55,459 nt of DNA. Source: Bacteriovoracaceae bacterium (GTDB lineage: Bacteria > Bdellovibrionota > Bacteriovoracia > Bacteriovoracales > Bacteriovoracaceae). The notes below the pieces were generated by a model that saw nothing but the letters and a program-made list of their open reading frames with translations, had not been told where the DNA came from and ran no database searches. The stretch covers positions 1 through 55,459 of the forward strand of contig CANFNL010000002.1 in NCBI GenBank assembly GCA_947448205.1, read 5' to 3'. Below are positions 16,903 through 25,802 of this stretch, one piece after another. The position numbers and the translations under genes were made by a program. Position 1 is the first letter of the stretch. Each line of letters begins with the position of its first letter.

Positions 16903-18045
16903 ATGTCAGTCTTCAGCGATGCCATTGATCAATTTTTGTACCCTATAAAAGAGCATCTTGAAGATGTTGGTGTTTCTGAAATTATGATCAACGGTCCCAA
17001 AGAAATATTTGTAGAAAAAAAAGGTTTAGTTTATAAAACAACTTCAGAATTTCATAATGAAGAAGCTCTTATTTCAGCGATGAGAGCAATCGCTCAGTCT
17101 GTTGGTCGCAGAATTGATAAAGACAATCCAAGACTCGATGCGAGGCTTCCCGATGGTTCCCGTATTCATGTCGTACTTCCACCAATGGCCAAAAATGGAA
17201 CGACTGTTGCCATTAGAAAATTTTCCAAAGAAAAATTAGGGTTAAACGACCTCATTACTTTTGGTTCTCTTTCTAAAGATGCAGCACGTTTTTTGGATAT
17301 TTGTATTTATTTGGGAAAAAATATTATCGTCTCAGGTGGTACAGGATCAGGTAAGACGACTATGCTTAATGTTTTAGGTTCTCGTATTCCTAAAACTCAG
17401 AGATTAATTATTATTGAAGATGCGGCAGAACTTCAAGTTAAGGCCGAGCATGTAGTTAATTTTGAAACTAGAAAAGCAGATTCAGAGCGAGGAGTGACTG
17501 AAGTGACTATTCGCGATTTGGTCATCTCTGCCATGAGACTTCGTCCAGATAGAATTATAGTAGGGGAAGTTCGCGGTGAAGAAGCCCTCGATCTTATTCA
17601 AGTCATGAACACCGGTCACGATGGCTCAATGGGTACAGTTCACGCCAATAATCCAGTTGATGCGTGTACTCGACTTGAAACACTTTGTTTAATGGGCGAT
17701 ACAAAAATTCCTCCCGATGCCGTTAGGAAAATGGTTGGATCGGCCATGCAGATAGTCGTTCAGTGCTCTCGTTATCACGATGGAGGAAGAAGAACTTCAC
17801 ATGTTTCAGAAATTTTAGGTCTTGATGCCAGAGGCAATTATATTTCAAGAGATATTTTTCGTTGGGTTCAAACGGGAAAAGATCCAGATACTGGAAAGTA
17901 TATCGGTGAAATGGTTGCTTGTAATTATGTGCCCACTTTTTTTGAAGATATTATAGTTAATAAGCTTCCTTTTCCTAAAAGTAGTTTTTTAGCGCCTGAG
18001 TGGTACAACCAAAAAATAAGAGGTGATAAAGGCGAGGCAGCTTAA
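16903..18045 (+). CDS. cpaF: CpaF/TadA-type secretion ATPase
   Basis: A 380-residue hexameric ATPase of the type II/IV secretion superfamily, tad subfamily. Walker A is GGTGSGKTT near residue 145, the Asp box IIIEDAAEL follows, Walker B is IIVGEVRGEEALD, and the His box is GTVHANNP. The N-terminal domain contains the family motif VSEIMINGPKEIFVE, followed by DARLPDGSRIHVVLPP. Such ATPases drive Tad/Flp pilus assembly. No other tad/cpa genes lie nearby; the only partner is the upstream cupredoxin-like gene. It may serve a remote pilus or another machine. Confidence 0.9.
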   Translation: MSVFSDAIDQFLYPIKEHLEDVGVSEIMINGPKEIFVEKKGLVYKTTSEFHNEEALISAMRAIAQSVGRRIDKDNPRLDARLPDGSRIHVVLPPMAKNGTTVAIRKFSKEKLGLNDLITFGSLSKDAARFLDICIYLGKNIIVSGGTGSGKTTMLNVLGSRIPKTQRLIIIEDAAELQVKAEHVVNFETRKADSERGVTEVTIRDLVISAMRLRPDRIIVGEVRGEEALDLIQVMNTGHDGSMGTVHANNPVDACTRLETLCLMGDTKIPPDAVRKMVGSAMQIVVQCSRYHDGGRRTSHVSEILGLDARGNYISRDIFRWVQTGKDPDTGKYIGEMVACNYVPTFFEDIIVNKLPFPKSSFLAPEWYNQKIRGDKGEAA

Positions 18046-18048
18046 GAG

Positions 18049-18297
18049 TTAGAACTCGATATCAATGCCTTCTGGACCAATCTCACAACTAATTTCTTCA
18101 GCTTCTTCTTTTCTTGCTTCAGCTACAATATTTTTTAGATCTTCAATTGAAATTTCTGGGTCGAGATCAAAATCAAGAGAAATTGCATTGATAAGATTAT
18201 GCATGACTTCGTAATCGCGTAAGGTTTTGTACTGATCGATCTTTACTTTGAGAGTGTAAGTATGATCTTTAGCATCTTGAACAACATCTAATTTCAC
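18049..18297 (-). CDS. small acidic hypothetical protein
   Basis: An 82-residue protein from a GTG start preceded by GGAGGG. Not recognised. It is acidic, with an alpha/beta pattern and no signal peptide or membrane segment, so it is probably cytosolic. It starts with a beta-rich KVKIDQYK region, followed by the amphipathic segment IEDLKNIVAEARKEEAEE. It is convergent with cpaF (3 bases apart) and lies downstream of two exported proteins on the same strand. Confidence 0.65.
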   Translation of the reverse strand: MKLDVVQDAKDHTYTLKVKIDQYKTLRDYEVMHNLINAISLDFDLDPEISIEDLKNIVAEARKEEAEEISCEIGPEGIDIEF

Positions 18298-18323
18298 AGA
18301 CCCTCCATGGCCTAATTAATTTT

Positions 18324-18620
18324 TTATTCAGTGATATCTTTTATTTCCATTTTAGGTATCGTTGCAACAATCTTAGCTTTCTTTTCATCTTTTTTTAATA
18401 ATTCAAGTTTTGCCTTAAGTTCGCCGTAGCGTGGATGAGATTTTTGCATTTTATAGACAGCTGCTTGTCGAAAAAATTGCACAACTATTTCATTGTCTTC
18501 GTCTTTTATATTTTTAATTTTATCTGAAAAAGTATCGGTAATTTCATTTTTCATTCGAGTCTCAGCTATTATGTTTGACGAGATTAGCAGAGCAATTAAA
18601 ACTAAAAATATTTTTTTCAT
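18324..18620 (-). CDS. small exported hypothetical protein
   Basis: A 98-residue protein with a clear signal peptide (MKKIFLVLIALLISSNIIAE, cleavage after IIAE or nearby). The mature part is highly charged and helical, rich in Lys, Asp and Glu (DKIKNIKDEDNEIV, KLELLKKDEKKAK). Not recognised. It lies 28 bases downstream of the protein-glutaminase-like gene on the same strand, so co-transcription and a functional link are possible. Confidence 0.62.
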   Translation of the reverse strand: MKKIFLVLIALLISSNIIAETRMKNEITDTFSDKIKNIKDEDNEIVVQFFRQAAVYKMQKSHPRYGELKAKLELLKKDEKKAKIVATIPKMEIKDITE

Positions 18621-18647
18621 TTAATAATTCCTTATTTATTTAATTAT

Positions 18648-19388
18648 TTATAATTTTTTCTTTATTGATTCATTGTACATTGCCAATGCACGAGAATATT
18701 CTTTGTTTGTTTTATTCATATCTTCAATTGTTTCTTCAGTATAATCGGAGAGATTAGCTAATCGATCATCTGGTTCATAAGCAAAGCGGTTAGTGAAATA
18801 CTCTCTTGCCATTTTCGCCTTTGGCTTAGCCAGCATTTTAGCTTTCCAAGCTTCGAATGTTACAGGCTTATCAAAGAGTGAAGGATCAAAAATATAAGGA
18901 GTAATTGTATTACCTTTTTTAATCATCAATACTGGTGCTACCAGATAGCTCCAGCCAACTTCACCAAATTTTGTATCGACATACAACTGGCCTTCAACAA
19001 AAGCTTTTCCGGCAATAATGCCTTTGTCTCCTAAGAGTCTTGCCATTTTGTGGGCCCTAGCATAACAGCCTTCCATTGGGTATCCAAAGGGGATATCATC
19101 TCGGCTTACTATTTCTTTGAATAATTTATTTGCTTCTTCTTCACTAATCACAGAGAGCTCGATTTTTTTATCATTATCCTTTGAATAGAGGCTGTAAGAT
19201 TTTTGGTTCTGAATTGTTTGGGCACATGTTGCACATCCACCTTTGTAGTCTACTGTTCCAGCTGCAGAAACAGCAGAACCAAGTTGTTTAAGGCTATTAG
19301 TAAGCACATCAGTGTCACTGGCCATTAATTTATTTGGCGAAAGAAAATTACATAAAAAAATTAGGATCAGAAAAATTCTATGCTGCAT
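18648..19388 (-). CDS. secreted protein-glutaminase-like protein lacking the catalytic His
   Basis: An exported protein of 246 residues with an N-terminal hydrophobic signal. The family is recognised from the protein-glutaminase (protein deamidase) signature. PMEGCYARAHKMARLL holds the nucleophile Cys (residue ~108), and GWSYLVAP and FDPSLF align with the region of the catalytic His and Asp. In characterised enzymes the motif reads WSYHVA; here His is Leu (codon CTG, residue ~149), while Cys and Asp are kept. It may be an inactive binding protein or use another residue. A CATC pair lies after the signal peptide. GTG at 19394 is an alternative start. Confidence 0.72.
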   Translation of the reverse strand: MQHRIFLILIFLCNFLSPNKLMASDTDVLTNSLKQLGSAVSAAGTVDYKGGCATCAQTIQNQKSYSLYSKDNDKKIELSVISEEEANKLFKEIVSRDDIPFGYPMEGCYARAHKMARLLGDKGIIAGKAFVEGQLYVDTKFGEVGWSYLVAPVLMIKKGNTITPYIFDPSLFDKPVTFEAWKAKMLAKPKAKMAREYFTNRFAYEPDDRLANLSDYTEETIEDMNKTNKEYSRALAMYNESIKKKL

Positions 19389-19498
19389 ATACACCTAAAC
19401 TTGTTTTTAAGACATCATACTAAAATTGTAATTCAGTTTTAATATTCTAAAACTATGAATTTTATTCCTATCGATTTATTTTTTTATTAGTTGATTGA

Positions 19499-20179
19499 AT
19501 GAGTTTGTTTTGTCAGAATAAACTAATGTCACTTCGCCAAGATAAAGCAGACTATATTATCAAAAGATTAGAAGAGCTCTATCCGCAGACTCCTATTCCT
19601 TTGGATCATAAGGATCCTTATACCCTTTTAATTGCTGTCTTGCTTTCTGCCCAATGCACGGATGAGCGGGTCAATAAGATAACTCCCTTGCTTTTTAAAA
19701 AGGCTGATTCGCCAAATAAAATGATTAAATTAACTCCAATTGAAATTGAAGCCATCATAAAGCCTTGCGGGCTTTCTCCAAAAAAATCTAAGGCCATCTA
19801 TGAGCTCTCCCATATTTTAATTGATAAATTTCAAGGACTAGTTCCGGCAAGTTTTGAAGAGCTGGAGTCGCTTCCTGGAGTTGGACATAAAACGGCCTCC
19901 GTTGTGATGGCCCAAAGCTTTAATGTTCCGGCATTTCCTGTAGATACTCATATCCATCGTTTGGCGCAAAGATGGGGATTAACTAACGGCAAAAATGTCG
20001 AACAAACGGAAGCCGATTTAAAAAAGATTTTTCCTAAAGAAAAATGGAATAAGTTGCATTTACAAATAATTTTTTATGGAAGGGAATTTTGTTCTGCACG
20101 TGGGTGTGATGGGCTTCAATGCGAAATATGCTCGGCTTTTAATATATTGCGAAAATCGCCCGTGCTAACTAAAAAATAA
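19499..20179 (+). CDS. nth: endonuclease III (DNA glycosylase/AP lyase)
   Basis: Base-excision repair enzyme that removes oxidised pyrimidines. The HhH motif with catalytic Lys is LPGVGHKTASVV and the catalytic Asp is in FPVDTHIHRL. The N-terminal LLIAVLLSAQCTDERVN is typical. The C-terminal Cys cluster is atypical: C-x4-C-x4-C-x2-C (CSARGC, then CEIC) and no Cys at the end of the usual C-x6-C-x2-C-x5-C pattern, so the iron-sulphur cluster may be altered or absent. ATG at 19526 (MSLRQDKADY) matches the family length better than 19499; neither has a good Shine-Dalgarno. The 3' end overlaps the convergent gene by 11 bases. Confidence 0.92.
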   Translation: MSLFCQNKLMSLRQDKADYIIKRLEELYPQTPIPLDHKDPYTLLIAVLLSAQCTDERVNKITPLLFKKADSPNKMIKLTPIEIEAIIKPCGLSPKKSKAIYELSHILIDKFQGLVPASFEELESLPGVGHKTASVVMAQSFNVPAFPVDTHIHRLAQRWGLTNGKNVEQTEADLKKIFPKEKWNKLHLQIIFYGREFCSARGCDGLQCEICSAFNILRKSPVLTKK

Positions 20180-20936
20180 ATTTAATTCCTTGAGTATGAA
20201 CTGATAAAATTTTAGTTAATTCATCTAATAATTCTCTTTTTCTAAAATTAAAATCACCTTGAAGCGCAGCTTTTTTACTGTTTCCCAAATCTCCATCTTT
20301 ATCGTTATAAACCTTGATGCGAAGTTTTCCATTTGAAAGCAGCTCAAACTGGCAGTCAATATTAAATGTTATAAAGCGTATTTCATGGTGATTGCTTTTG
20401 GAGTTATGTCCAAAAAAAAGGAGGCTTTGAAACAGAAGATCTTTGTCAGTTAAACTTTTAATAATGGCTTTTTCCAAAATTAAAAAACTTGACTTGATCC
20501 ATTCGAGCGCTTTATCTTCATTAGAGACCTCTAATGGCGAAAACTGAATTTCTCCTAAATTCTTGCTCAGCTCATTTTGAAAATAAGTTAATTCTAAGTC
20601 CAAGGCGGCATCAACTAAAGCATTAAATTTGACTAGTTTTGTAAGGTATAGGCTAGGGTTGAGTACACCTGAAGCCATTAAGTTTTGGTTTCTAAAGATT
20701 TGAATAAAATGGCCTTCACTCATTTCGGCAGATTTAAAGCTGTAAGCTTCACTGGCAGTCAAAAAATCCAGCTCTTTTGTCAAAAAACTTTGCCGAATCG
20801 TATTTTTATTAAGAGCAATGCTCACCCAGTGAGGTGTATTTAAATCGGTGTGTTGAAAAAAATTTTCTAAATTATGCTCTAAACTCTTTAAGCCCCCAAA
20901 TAATTTAATGCTTAAAAAGTTTTTTAAATGCAACAT
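20169..20936 (-). CDS. hypothetical protein
   Basis: A 255-residue protein. ATG at 20936 is chosen because TTGAGG lies 6 bases upstream. Not recognised. There is no signal peptide or transmembrane segment. The middle is helical and Leu-rich (ALVDAALDLELTYF), and the C-terminal part has beta character (IRFITFNIDCQFELL, KLRIKVYNDKDGDLG). It is divergent from murI and convergent with nth, whose end it overlaps by 11 bases. Codon use looks like that of its neighbours. Confidence 0.65.
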   Translation of the reverse strand: MLHLKNFLSIKLFGGLKSLEHNLENFFQHTDLNTPHWVSIALNKNTIRQSFLTKELDFLTASEAYSFKSAEMSEGHFIQIFRNQNLMASGVLNPSLYLTKLVKFNALVDAALDLELTYFQNELSKNLGEIQFSPLEVSNEDKALEWIKSSFLILEKAIIKSLTDKDLLFQSLLFFGHNSKSNHHEIRFITFNIDCQFELLSNGKLRIKVYNDKDGDLGNSKKAALQGDFNFRKRELLDELTKILSVHTQGIKFIF

Positions 20937-20995
20937 TTTATTCCTCAACTTAGCTCTTAACTTTAATTAGAACTTTGATTAAGATATTGCCTTAT

Positions 20996-21820
20996 ATGAT
21001 TAATACTGACAAAAAAATTAATGAAAAAAAAATAGGTCTCTTTGATTCTGGGATTGGGGGCTATAGTGTGTTGGCAGAACTCTTCAAGACCCTGCCATCT
21101 GCCCACTATTTTTATGTTAGTGATGATGCTTTTGCGCCCTACGGACCAAAATCCGATGACTTTATTACTGAAAGATCCTTCATTATTGCTCAAGCACTCA
21201 AAGAACAAAATGTCGAGCTTATCGTTGTGGCATGTAATACGGCCACTGCCGCAAGTATTGACAGACTCAGAGTTAAATTTCCCGATATGACTTTTGTTGG
21301 GGTAGAGCCTTATCTCAACGCTTATTATAAAATTCCTGTTGGCCTAACACCGGCCCAAAAAAAGATGATGGTTTTAACAACGGAGTCCACTGGGAAATCA
21401 GAGCGCTTTAAAAGACTTAAAGAGCGACTTGATCCCGATTCTCAAATAGATCATTATGGCCTAGTTAATTTAGCCAAACTTATAGAAGACTTTTATTACT
21501 CCCCTAATGATCGTGAGCAATTTTATAAGAGTTTAGAAGAGGAATTAGCTTTTTTAAAACCTCATCGTTACTCTTTTGCCATTTTAGGTTGTACTCATTA
21601 TCCCTTGATCAGAAAAAAAATTGAGAAGATTCTCAATTTAAAAACTATTTCTCCCGATGCTCATATTGCTCAGAGAGTCCTGGCCTTAAGTGGTGGGGAT
21701 GAGGCCATTAACCAAAATCTGATACCAGATTTTTATAACTTTTTTTCGACAAAAAATAATATTTGGATAAAAAAATATCGTGCTTCCCTTTTGGGACCTT
21801 TCAAGGAAATTAAATTATGA
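20996..21820 (+). CDS. murI: glutamate racemase
   Basis: Makes D-glutamate for peptidoglycan. The 274-residue protein has the N-terminal [14 protein letters not shown], the first catalytic Cys in VVACNTATA and the second in LGCTHYPLI, with [11 protein letters not shown] between them. Length fits the family. ATG at 20996 starts just ahead of the conserved domain; a TTG seven codons earlier is less likely. The stop codon overlaps the enolase start (ATGA), so murI and eno are translationally coupled. Confidence 0.95.
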   Translation: MINTDKKINEKKIGLFDSGIGGYSVLAELFKTLPSAHYFYVSDDAFAPYGPKSDDFITERSFIIAQALKEQNVELIVVACNTATAASIDRLRVKFPDMTFVGVEPYLNAYYKIPVGLTPAQKKMMVLTTESTGKSERFKRLKERLDPDSQIDHYGLVNLAKLIEDFYYSPNDREQFYKSLEEELAFLKPHRYSFAILGCTHYPLIRKKIEKILNLKTISPDAHIAQRVLALSGGDEAINQNLIPDFYNFFSTKNNIWIKKYRASLLGPFKEIKL

Positions 21821-23097
21821 CAAAGATTAGAAAAATTCTTGCCCGTCAAATCCTGGATTCTCGTGGAAATCCAACAATTGAAGTTGATGTGTGGACTGAA
21901 GCCAATAACTTAGGAAGGGCTGCCGTTCCTTCTGGAGCCTCAACTGGTTCTAAGGAAGCGCTTGAGCTTAGAGATGGCGACAAAACATATTATATGGGAA
22001 AATCAGTATTAAAGGCCGTTGCTAATGTAAATGAAATTATTGCTCCAAAACTTTTAGGTCTGGAAGTCAGCGAGCAAAAAACTATCGATCAATTAATGCT
22101 AGAGCTCGATGGAACTGAAAATAAGGCTAAGCTTGGAGCTAATGCTATTTTAGGAGTGTCTATGGCCGCCTGTCGAGCAGGTGCACTCGACGCTAATAAA
22201 AGTCTGGTCAATTATTTATTTGAAAATCTTAAGGCCCCAAATGCTGCTAAAAAACTGATTATGCCTACGCCTTTAATGAATATTATAAATGGCGGGGCTC
22301 ACGCTTCTAATAATCTTGATATTCAAGAATTTATGATCGTTCCGCATCTTAAAAAATCTTTTTCTGAAAATCTTCGGGCCGGAGTCGAAGTTTTTCATTC
22401 GCTTAAAAAAGTACTTCATGAAGCCCATTACTCGACCAATGTTGGCGATGAAGGAGGCTTTGCTCCCGATTTAAAATCGCACGAAGAAGCTATTGAGCTT
22501 ATTTTAAAGGCCATTACTGATTCTGGATATACTCCAGGTGTTGATATTTCTCTATCTCTTGATGCGGCTGCTTCAGAATTCTATAAAGATGGCAAATATA
22601 ATATTCAAGGAAAAAGCTTAACTACTGCAGATATGATTAAATACTATTCAGAAATTTGTGCCAAGTATCCGATATATTCTATAGAAGATGGGCTAGATGA
22701 GGGAGATCATCTTGGTTGGATTGAACTCACAAAAGCACTTGGCTCAAAAATAGTTTTAGTTGGCGATGATTTATTTGTCACCAATAAAAAGATTTTTGAA
22801 GCGGGAATAAAGGCCGGCGAAGCCAATGCTATTTTAGTTAAAGTTAATCAGATTGGAACTTTGACTGAAACTTTTGAGGCGATGGAGTTGGGATTTAATA
22901 ATCATTATAGAGCTATTATTTCTCATCGCTCAGGAGAAACAGGGGATTCGTTTATTGCTGATTTGGCAGTAGCAACTGGAGCTGGTCATATAAAAACAGG
23001 TTCAGCAAGTAGATCTGATCGCATGGAAAAATATAATCAACTTCTTCGCATTGAAGAAGAACTAGGGTCTAAAGCTGTTTACTTGCCCGTAAAATAG
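21817..23097 (+). CDS. eno: enolase
   Basis: Converts 2-phosphoglycerate to phosphoenolpyruvate in glycolysis. The 426 residues match the family length. Motifs: [17 protein letters not shown] at the start, [31 protein letters not shown], magnesium ligands in [19 protein letters not shown] and [10 protein letters not shown], the catalytic Lys in [10 protein letters not shown], and [17 protein letters not shown]. All catalytic residues seem intact. It overlaps murI by 4 bases. No terminator with a U tract is evident after it. Confidence 0.98.
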   Translation: MTKIRKILARQILDSRGNPTIEVDVWTEANNLGRAAVPSGASTGSKEALELRDGDKTYYMGKSVLKAVANVNEIIAPKLLGLEVSEQKTIDQLMLELDGTENKAKLGANAILGVSMAACRAGALDANKSLVNYLFENLKAPNAAKKLIMPTPLMNIINGGAHASNNLDIQEFMIVPHLKKSFSENLRAGVEVFHSLKKVLHEAHYSTNVGDEGGFAPDLKSHEEAIELILKAITDSGYTPGVDISLSLDAAASEFYKDGKYNIQGKSLTTADMIKYYSEICAKYPIYSIEDGLDEGDHLGWIELTKALGSKIVLVGDDLFVTNKKIFEAGIKAGEANAILVKVNQIGTLTETFEAMELGFNNHYRAIISHRSGETGDSFIADLAVATGAGHIKTGSASRSDRMEKYNQLLRIEEELGSKAVYLPVK

Positions 23098-23110
23098 GGT
23101 GAGAGAAGCA

Positions 23111-23145
23111 ATCAGGCCTAAGTAGAATAGAGACGAGGGCCTGAT
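23111..23145 (+). promoter_or_regulatory. inverted repeat that could sequester the next start codon
   Basis: ATCAGGCC and GGCCTGAT form a perfect 8-bp stem with a 19-base loop. The 3' arm covers part of the GAGGG ribosome binding site and the first two bases of the ATG of the histidine-kinase-like gene. This could be a translational switch or simply the tail hairpin of eno. Confidence 0.4.
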
Positions 23146-23896
23146 GTTTTGGCTAAAAAATAATGAATCATCAAAAAATGTATCAGAAGAAGTTGAAAAA
23201 AAAGAACAACTTTTTTTTCACGACCTCATCAATCAAACCCATGGACTTATTCTTTTTTTAACTCATAGGAAAAAAAGTAGACAAAAGATTTCTATTGAAG
23301 AAATTGAATTGCTCGAACATGAAATTAGAACTCTTCAAAGTATTATAAAAGATCATTTTAATTTGAAACATAAAAACCTTGCCTCCTCCTATGATTTTGT
23401 AACTTTTTCTGCAGCTGAGACAATCCTTCATAATCTAATTAATATGTATTTTCCTAAGGAATCAGTACAAACATTTATTTATTTAAAAGGTGAGATAAGC
23501 GAAGTTAATAGTCTTAATAATCGAAAAAAAATAGAAATTTATTACCCTTCGTTTTATCGAATTATGAATAATCTTATAAAAAATATGGCCGAAGCAAAAA
23601 CGAGCGAAGTAATTTTTATTTTTACCTACACTAATAATGAATTAGAGATTGAAACCAGAAATAAGATTAATTCCAAAAGCAATATACAAAACATTGCCGA
23701 CAATTTATCTCGGATAATTTTAGACGAAGTAGCTTCACAAGGCAAAAACCTAGGACTTGGATTAGAATCTATCCATTTTCAAGCAGAAAGTTGCGGTGGT
23801 CGATTTGAGTTTGAAATATGCAACGATGTATGGATTAATCGGATCTTTCTTCCTCAAGAGAAATCTGTAAAAACTTTCGCGAAAAAAGCCGCATAA
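23144..23896 (+). CDS. small sensorless histidine-kinase-like protein
   Basis: A 250-residue soluble protein with no sensor domain or membrane segment. The start resembles a DHp/H-box helix (FFHDLINQTHG near residue 25) followed by a second helix. The C-terminal ~130 residues resemble a HATPase_c fold: N-box RIMNNLIKNMAEA and G-box LGLGLESIHFQAESCGGRF. The D-box is degenerate (IETRNKINS instead of DNGxG), so ATP binding is uncertain. It could be a phosphotransferase like ChpT/Spo0B or a GHKL-type kinase. It follows eno, with a hairpin over its start region. No receiver gene is adjacent. Confidence 0.65.
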   Translation: MFWLKNNESSKNVSEEVEKKEQLFFHDLINQTHGLILFLTHRKKSRQKISIEEIELLEHEIRTLQSIIKDHFNLKHKNLASSYDFVTFSAAETILHNLINMYFPKESVQTFIYLKGEISEVNSLNNRKKIEIYYPSFYRIMNNLIKNMAEAKTSEVIFIFTYTNNELEIETRNKINSKSNIQNIADNLSRIILDEVASQGKNLGLGLESIHFQAESCGGRFEFEICNDVWINRIFLPQEKSVKTFAKKAA

Positions 23897-23968
23897 ATAT
23901 ATTACTTGTCACCAGTTTAGAATCTTCTTAAGCTATTAGTTAAGATAAATTTTAAACAGGAGTAGAAC

Positions 23969-24571
23969 TTGGAATTTTTTATCGGACTAACCTTTGATAC
24001 CAGCTCTATTCATCATACTAAAATTGAAAGTTTTAGAAAGCGCTTCGACCCCAAGCATCAAAAAGGGGATCAGCTTCAGTTGACTCTTATGCCATCTTTT
24101 AGTATCGATTTTGCAAAAAATGAAGATTTTTCTAACTTCACTGAAGAGCTCTCTGATCTTTTAGATAGTCATCTAATCGGTTTAGATGAAGTCTCTCAAA
24201 TTGAATTTAATGGGATTACATTTTCTATGGGGAAAAAAGGATTACTGGCGCTCACTCCAATTATTTCTCCAGATTTACTTCATTGCCAAGAATCCTTATT
24301 TTATTTTTTAAAAGAATCCGGAGCACGTTTTAAAAAATCAAAAAGTGCCTTTAATCCGCTACTTCCGATAGGACGATTTGATTATCCAGATTTATTAGAA
24401 AGTGCTATTGAAACTGCAAAAATTGAGTTTTCAAATCCTTTTGTAATGAATGGGTTATCCTTCGTGCTCTTTGAAAAAAGCCCACAACAGTGGCTTGCAA
24501 GGACTAATCTTTATGATTTCGATTCTCGAGATCATTTTTTTTTCGTGAACCAATTATGTCAAAACTTCTAA
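23969..24571 (+). CDS. 2H-phosphoesterase-like protein without the H-x-T motifs
   Basis: A 200-residue protein from a TTG start placed 6-7 bases after CAGGAG. The layout resembles the LigT/2'-5' RNA ligase (2H phosphoesterase) superfamily: FIGLTFDTSS, FRKRFDPKH, then LQLTLMPSF where the family has HxTLxPPF, and later NPLLPIGRF where the family has PHxTLGRF. Both catalytic His residues are replaced, so the fold may survive without the phosphoesterase activity. The call is by pattern only. It overlaps the next gene by 16 bases, suggesting coupled expression with the outer-membrane barrel. Confidence 0.55.
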   Translation: MEFFIGLTFDTSSIHHTKIESFRKRFDPKHQKGDQLQLTLMPSFSIDFAKNEDFSNFTEELSDLLDSHLIGLDEVSQIEFNGITFSMGKKGLLALTPIISPDLLHCQESLFYFLKESGARFKKSKSAFNPLLPIGRFDYPDLLESAIETAKIEFSNPFVMNGLSFVLFEKSPQQWLARTNLYDFDSRDHFFFVNQLCQNF

Positions 24572-25722
24572 AACTTTTATTAATTTCTTTTTATCTTTTA
24601 TCAAACCATAGTGCACAAGCTAAATCGGCTTACCGTGGTGGCGCCGAAATATTAAACGTGAAAGCCTATAGTTTAGATGCCACTGCTTCTCATTTTTCAA
24701 CAACAAGTCTTTTTGATGAGAGTGGAATTGTGAAGCAATTAAATCCTGGCGACGAATTTAAAATGATTGAAACTGATTTTAAACTCTCTTATGGCTTGGC
24801 TTCAAATATAGAAACTTCATTATTTTTCAAATGGCGAAGTATCAAAGCCATCAATTTTAAAGCTTCTGCAAATAATAATGGTCCCGAGTCAGCAGGTTTT
24901 GAAGCTAAATATGCTCTTAATCCCATAGGGAAGATTAGATATGCTGCGGGAGTTTTTTATCGTCAAACTTTATATAAAAATAGTGTTTATGATACACAAT
25001 CAGCAGTTCCGACTAATGTGATCATTCGAGGAGATGATGGAACTGAGTATGGGATGGGTCTATTTGCTACTTATAATAATCAATCGTTAAAATTGGACGG
25101 AAGCCTTACTTATGTTTCACCTCCAAATGATCTAAGTTCGGAAGTTCACTATAAAGCAGAGATTCATTATCTATTTACTAATTTAGCTCTGCTCGGTGGA
25201 GTGGATGGTATTTATTCGCTAAATCGTAATCAACTCGATCAAAAGCCTTTAATGGCCCGAGGTCCTAGCAATATTTTCAATTCACTAAATAGGCAATTTA
25301 TGGCGCCTTATGCAGGCATTAATTATAGCTTTGATAAATGGCTTATAAGGCTCAAAGGGGCAAGTGTTGTCTCTGGAAAATCAACTGATAAAGCAAATAT
25401 TTTTTCTTTGGGGTTATCTTGGAACTTAGAAGGAATCACTCCCGAGTCTGTAAAAATAGATTCATTTAAGGAGTATCATATTGAAGGCTCAGTCCTAAAG
25501 GTTTCTGCTCGAGGCAATTACTTAAAGATTGATCAAGGCGTCTCGAGCGATGTTGAAAAAGGGATGAAGTTTGATATCTATCAGACAGATTATTTTGGCG
25601 GCAATGAGCTCGTTGGATCTGGAATCATCTATGATGTTGGATTAGATTGGGCGGTGATTAAGCTGTCGAAAAAATATAAAGAAATCGAGGTTAAACCTGG
25701 TTTTGCCGCTCGAGGGTATTAG
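24556..25722 (+). CDS. probable outer-membrane beta-barrel protein with C-terminal SH3-like domain
   Basis: A 388-residue protein with a signal peptide (MSKLLKLLLISFYLL, cleavage after AQA). The middle (about 60-295) shows alternating short amphipathic strands with aromatic ends (FKLSYGLASNIETSLFF, KIRYAAGVFYRQTLY, YAGINYSFDKWLIRLKG), typical of an outer-membrane barrel. The last ~70 residues form a separate beta-rich domain (VSSDVEKGMKFDIYQ, GSGIIYDVGLDWAVIKLS) that resembles the C-terminal domain of FlgT-like proteins. The exact family is not recognised. It overlaps the 2H-like gene. Confidence 0.6.
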   Translation: MSKLLKLLLISFYLLSNHSAQAKSAYRGGAEILNVKAYSLDATASHFSTTSLFDESGIVKQLNPGDEFKMIETDFKLSYGLASNIETSLFFKWRSIKAINFKASANNNGPESAGFEAKYALNPIGKIRYAAGVFYRQTLYKNSVYDTQSAVPTNVIIRGDDGTEYGMGLFATYNNQSLKLDGSLTYVSPPNDLSSEVHYKAEIHYLFTNLALLGGVDGIYSLNRNQLDQKPLMARGPSNIFNSLNRQFMAPYAGINYSFDKWLIRLKGASVVSGKSTDKANIFSLGLSWNLEGITPESVKIDSFKEYHIEGSVLKVSARGNYLKIDQGVSSDVEKGMKFDIYQTDYFGGNELVGSGIIYDVGLDWAVIKLSKKYKEIEVKPGFAARGY

Positions 25723-25723
25723 T

Positions 25724-25752
25724 TTCTTGTTTGGTAAAAATAAAGCTATAAT
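25724..25752 (+). promoter_or_regulatory. possible promoter of the tail-anchored envelope protein gene
   Basis: A TATAAT at 25747 has TTCTTG 17 bases upstream. The -10 is perfect and the -35 is poor. It lies just after the barrel gene and about 50 bases before the next ATG. Confidence 0.35.
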
Positions 25753-25802
25753 GTAGTATTATAACAACTAGATAAACCTTATTAAAAAGATGTGAGAGAC
25801 TC

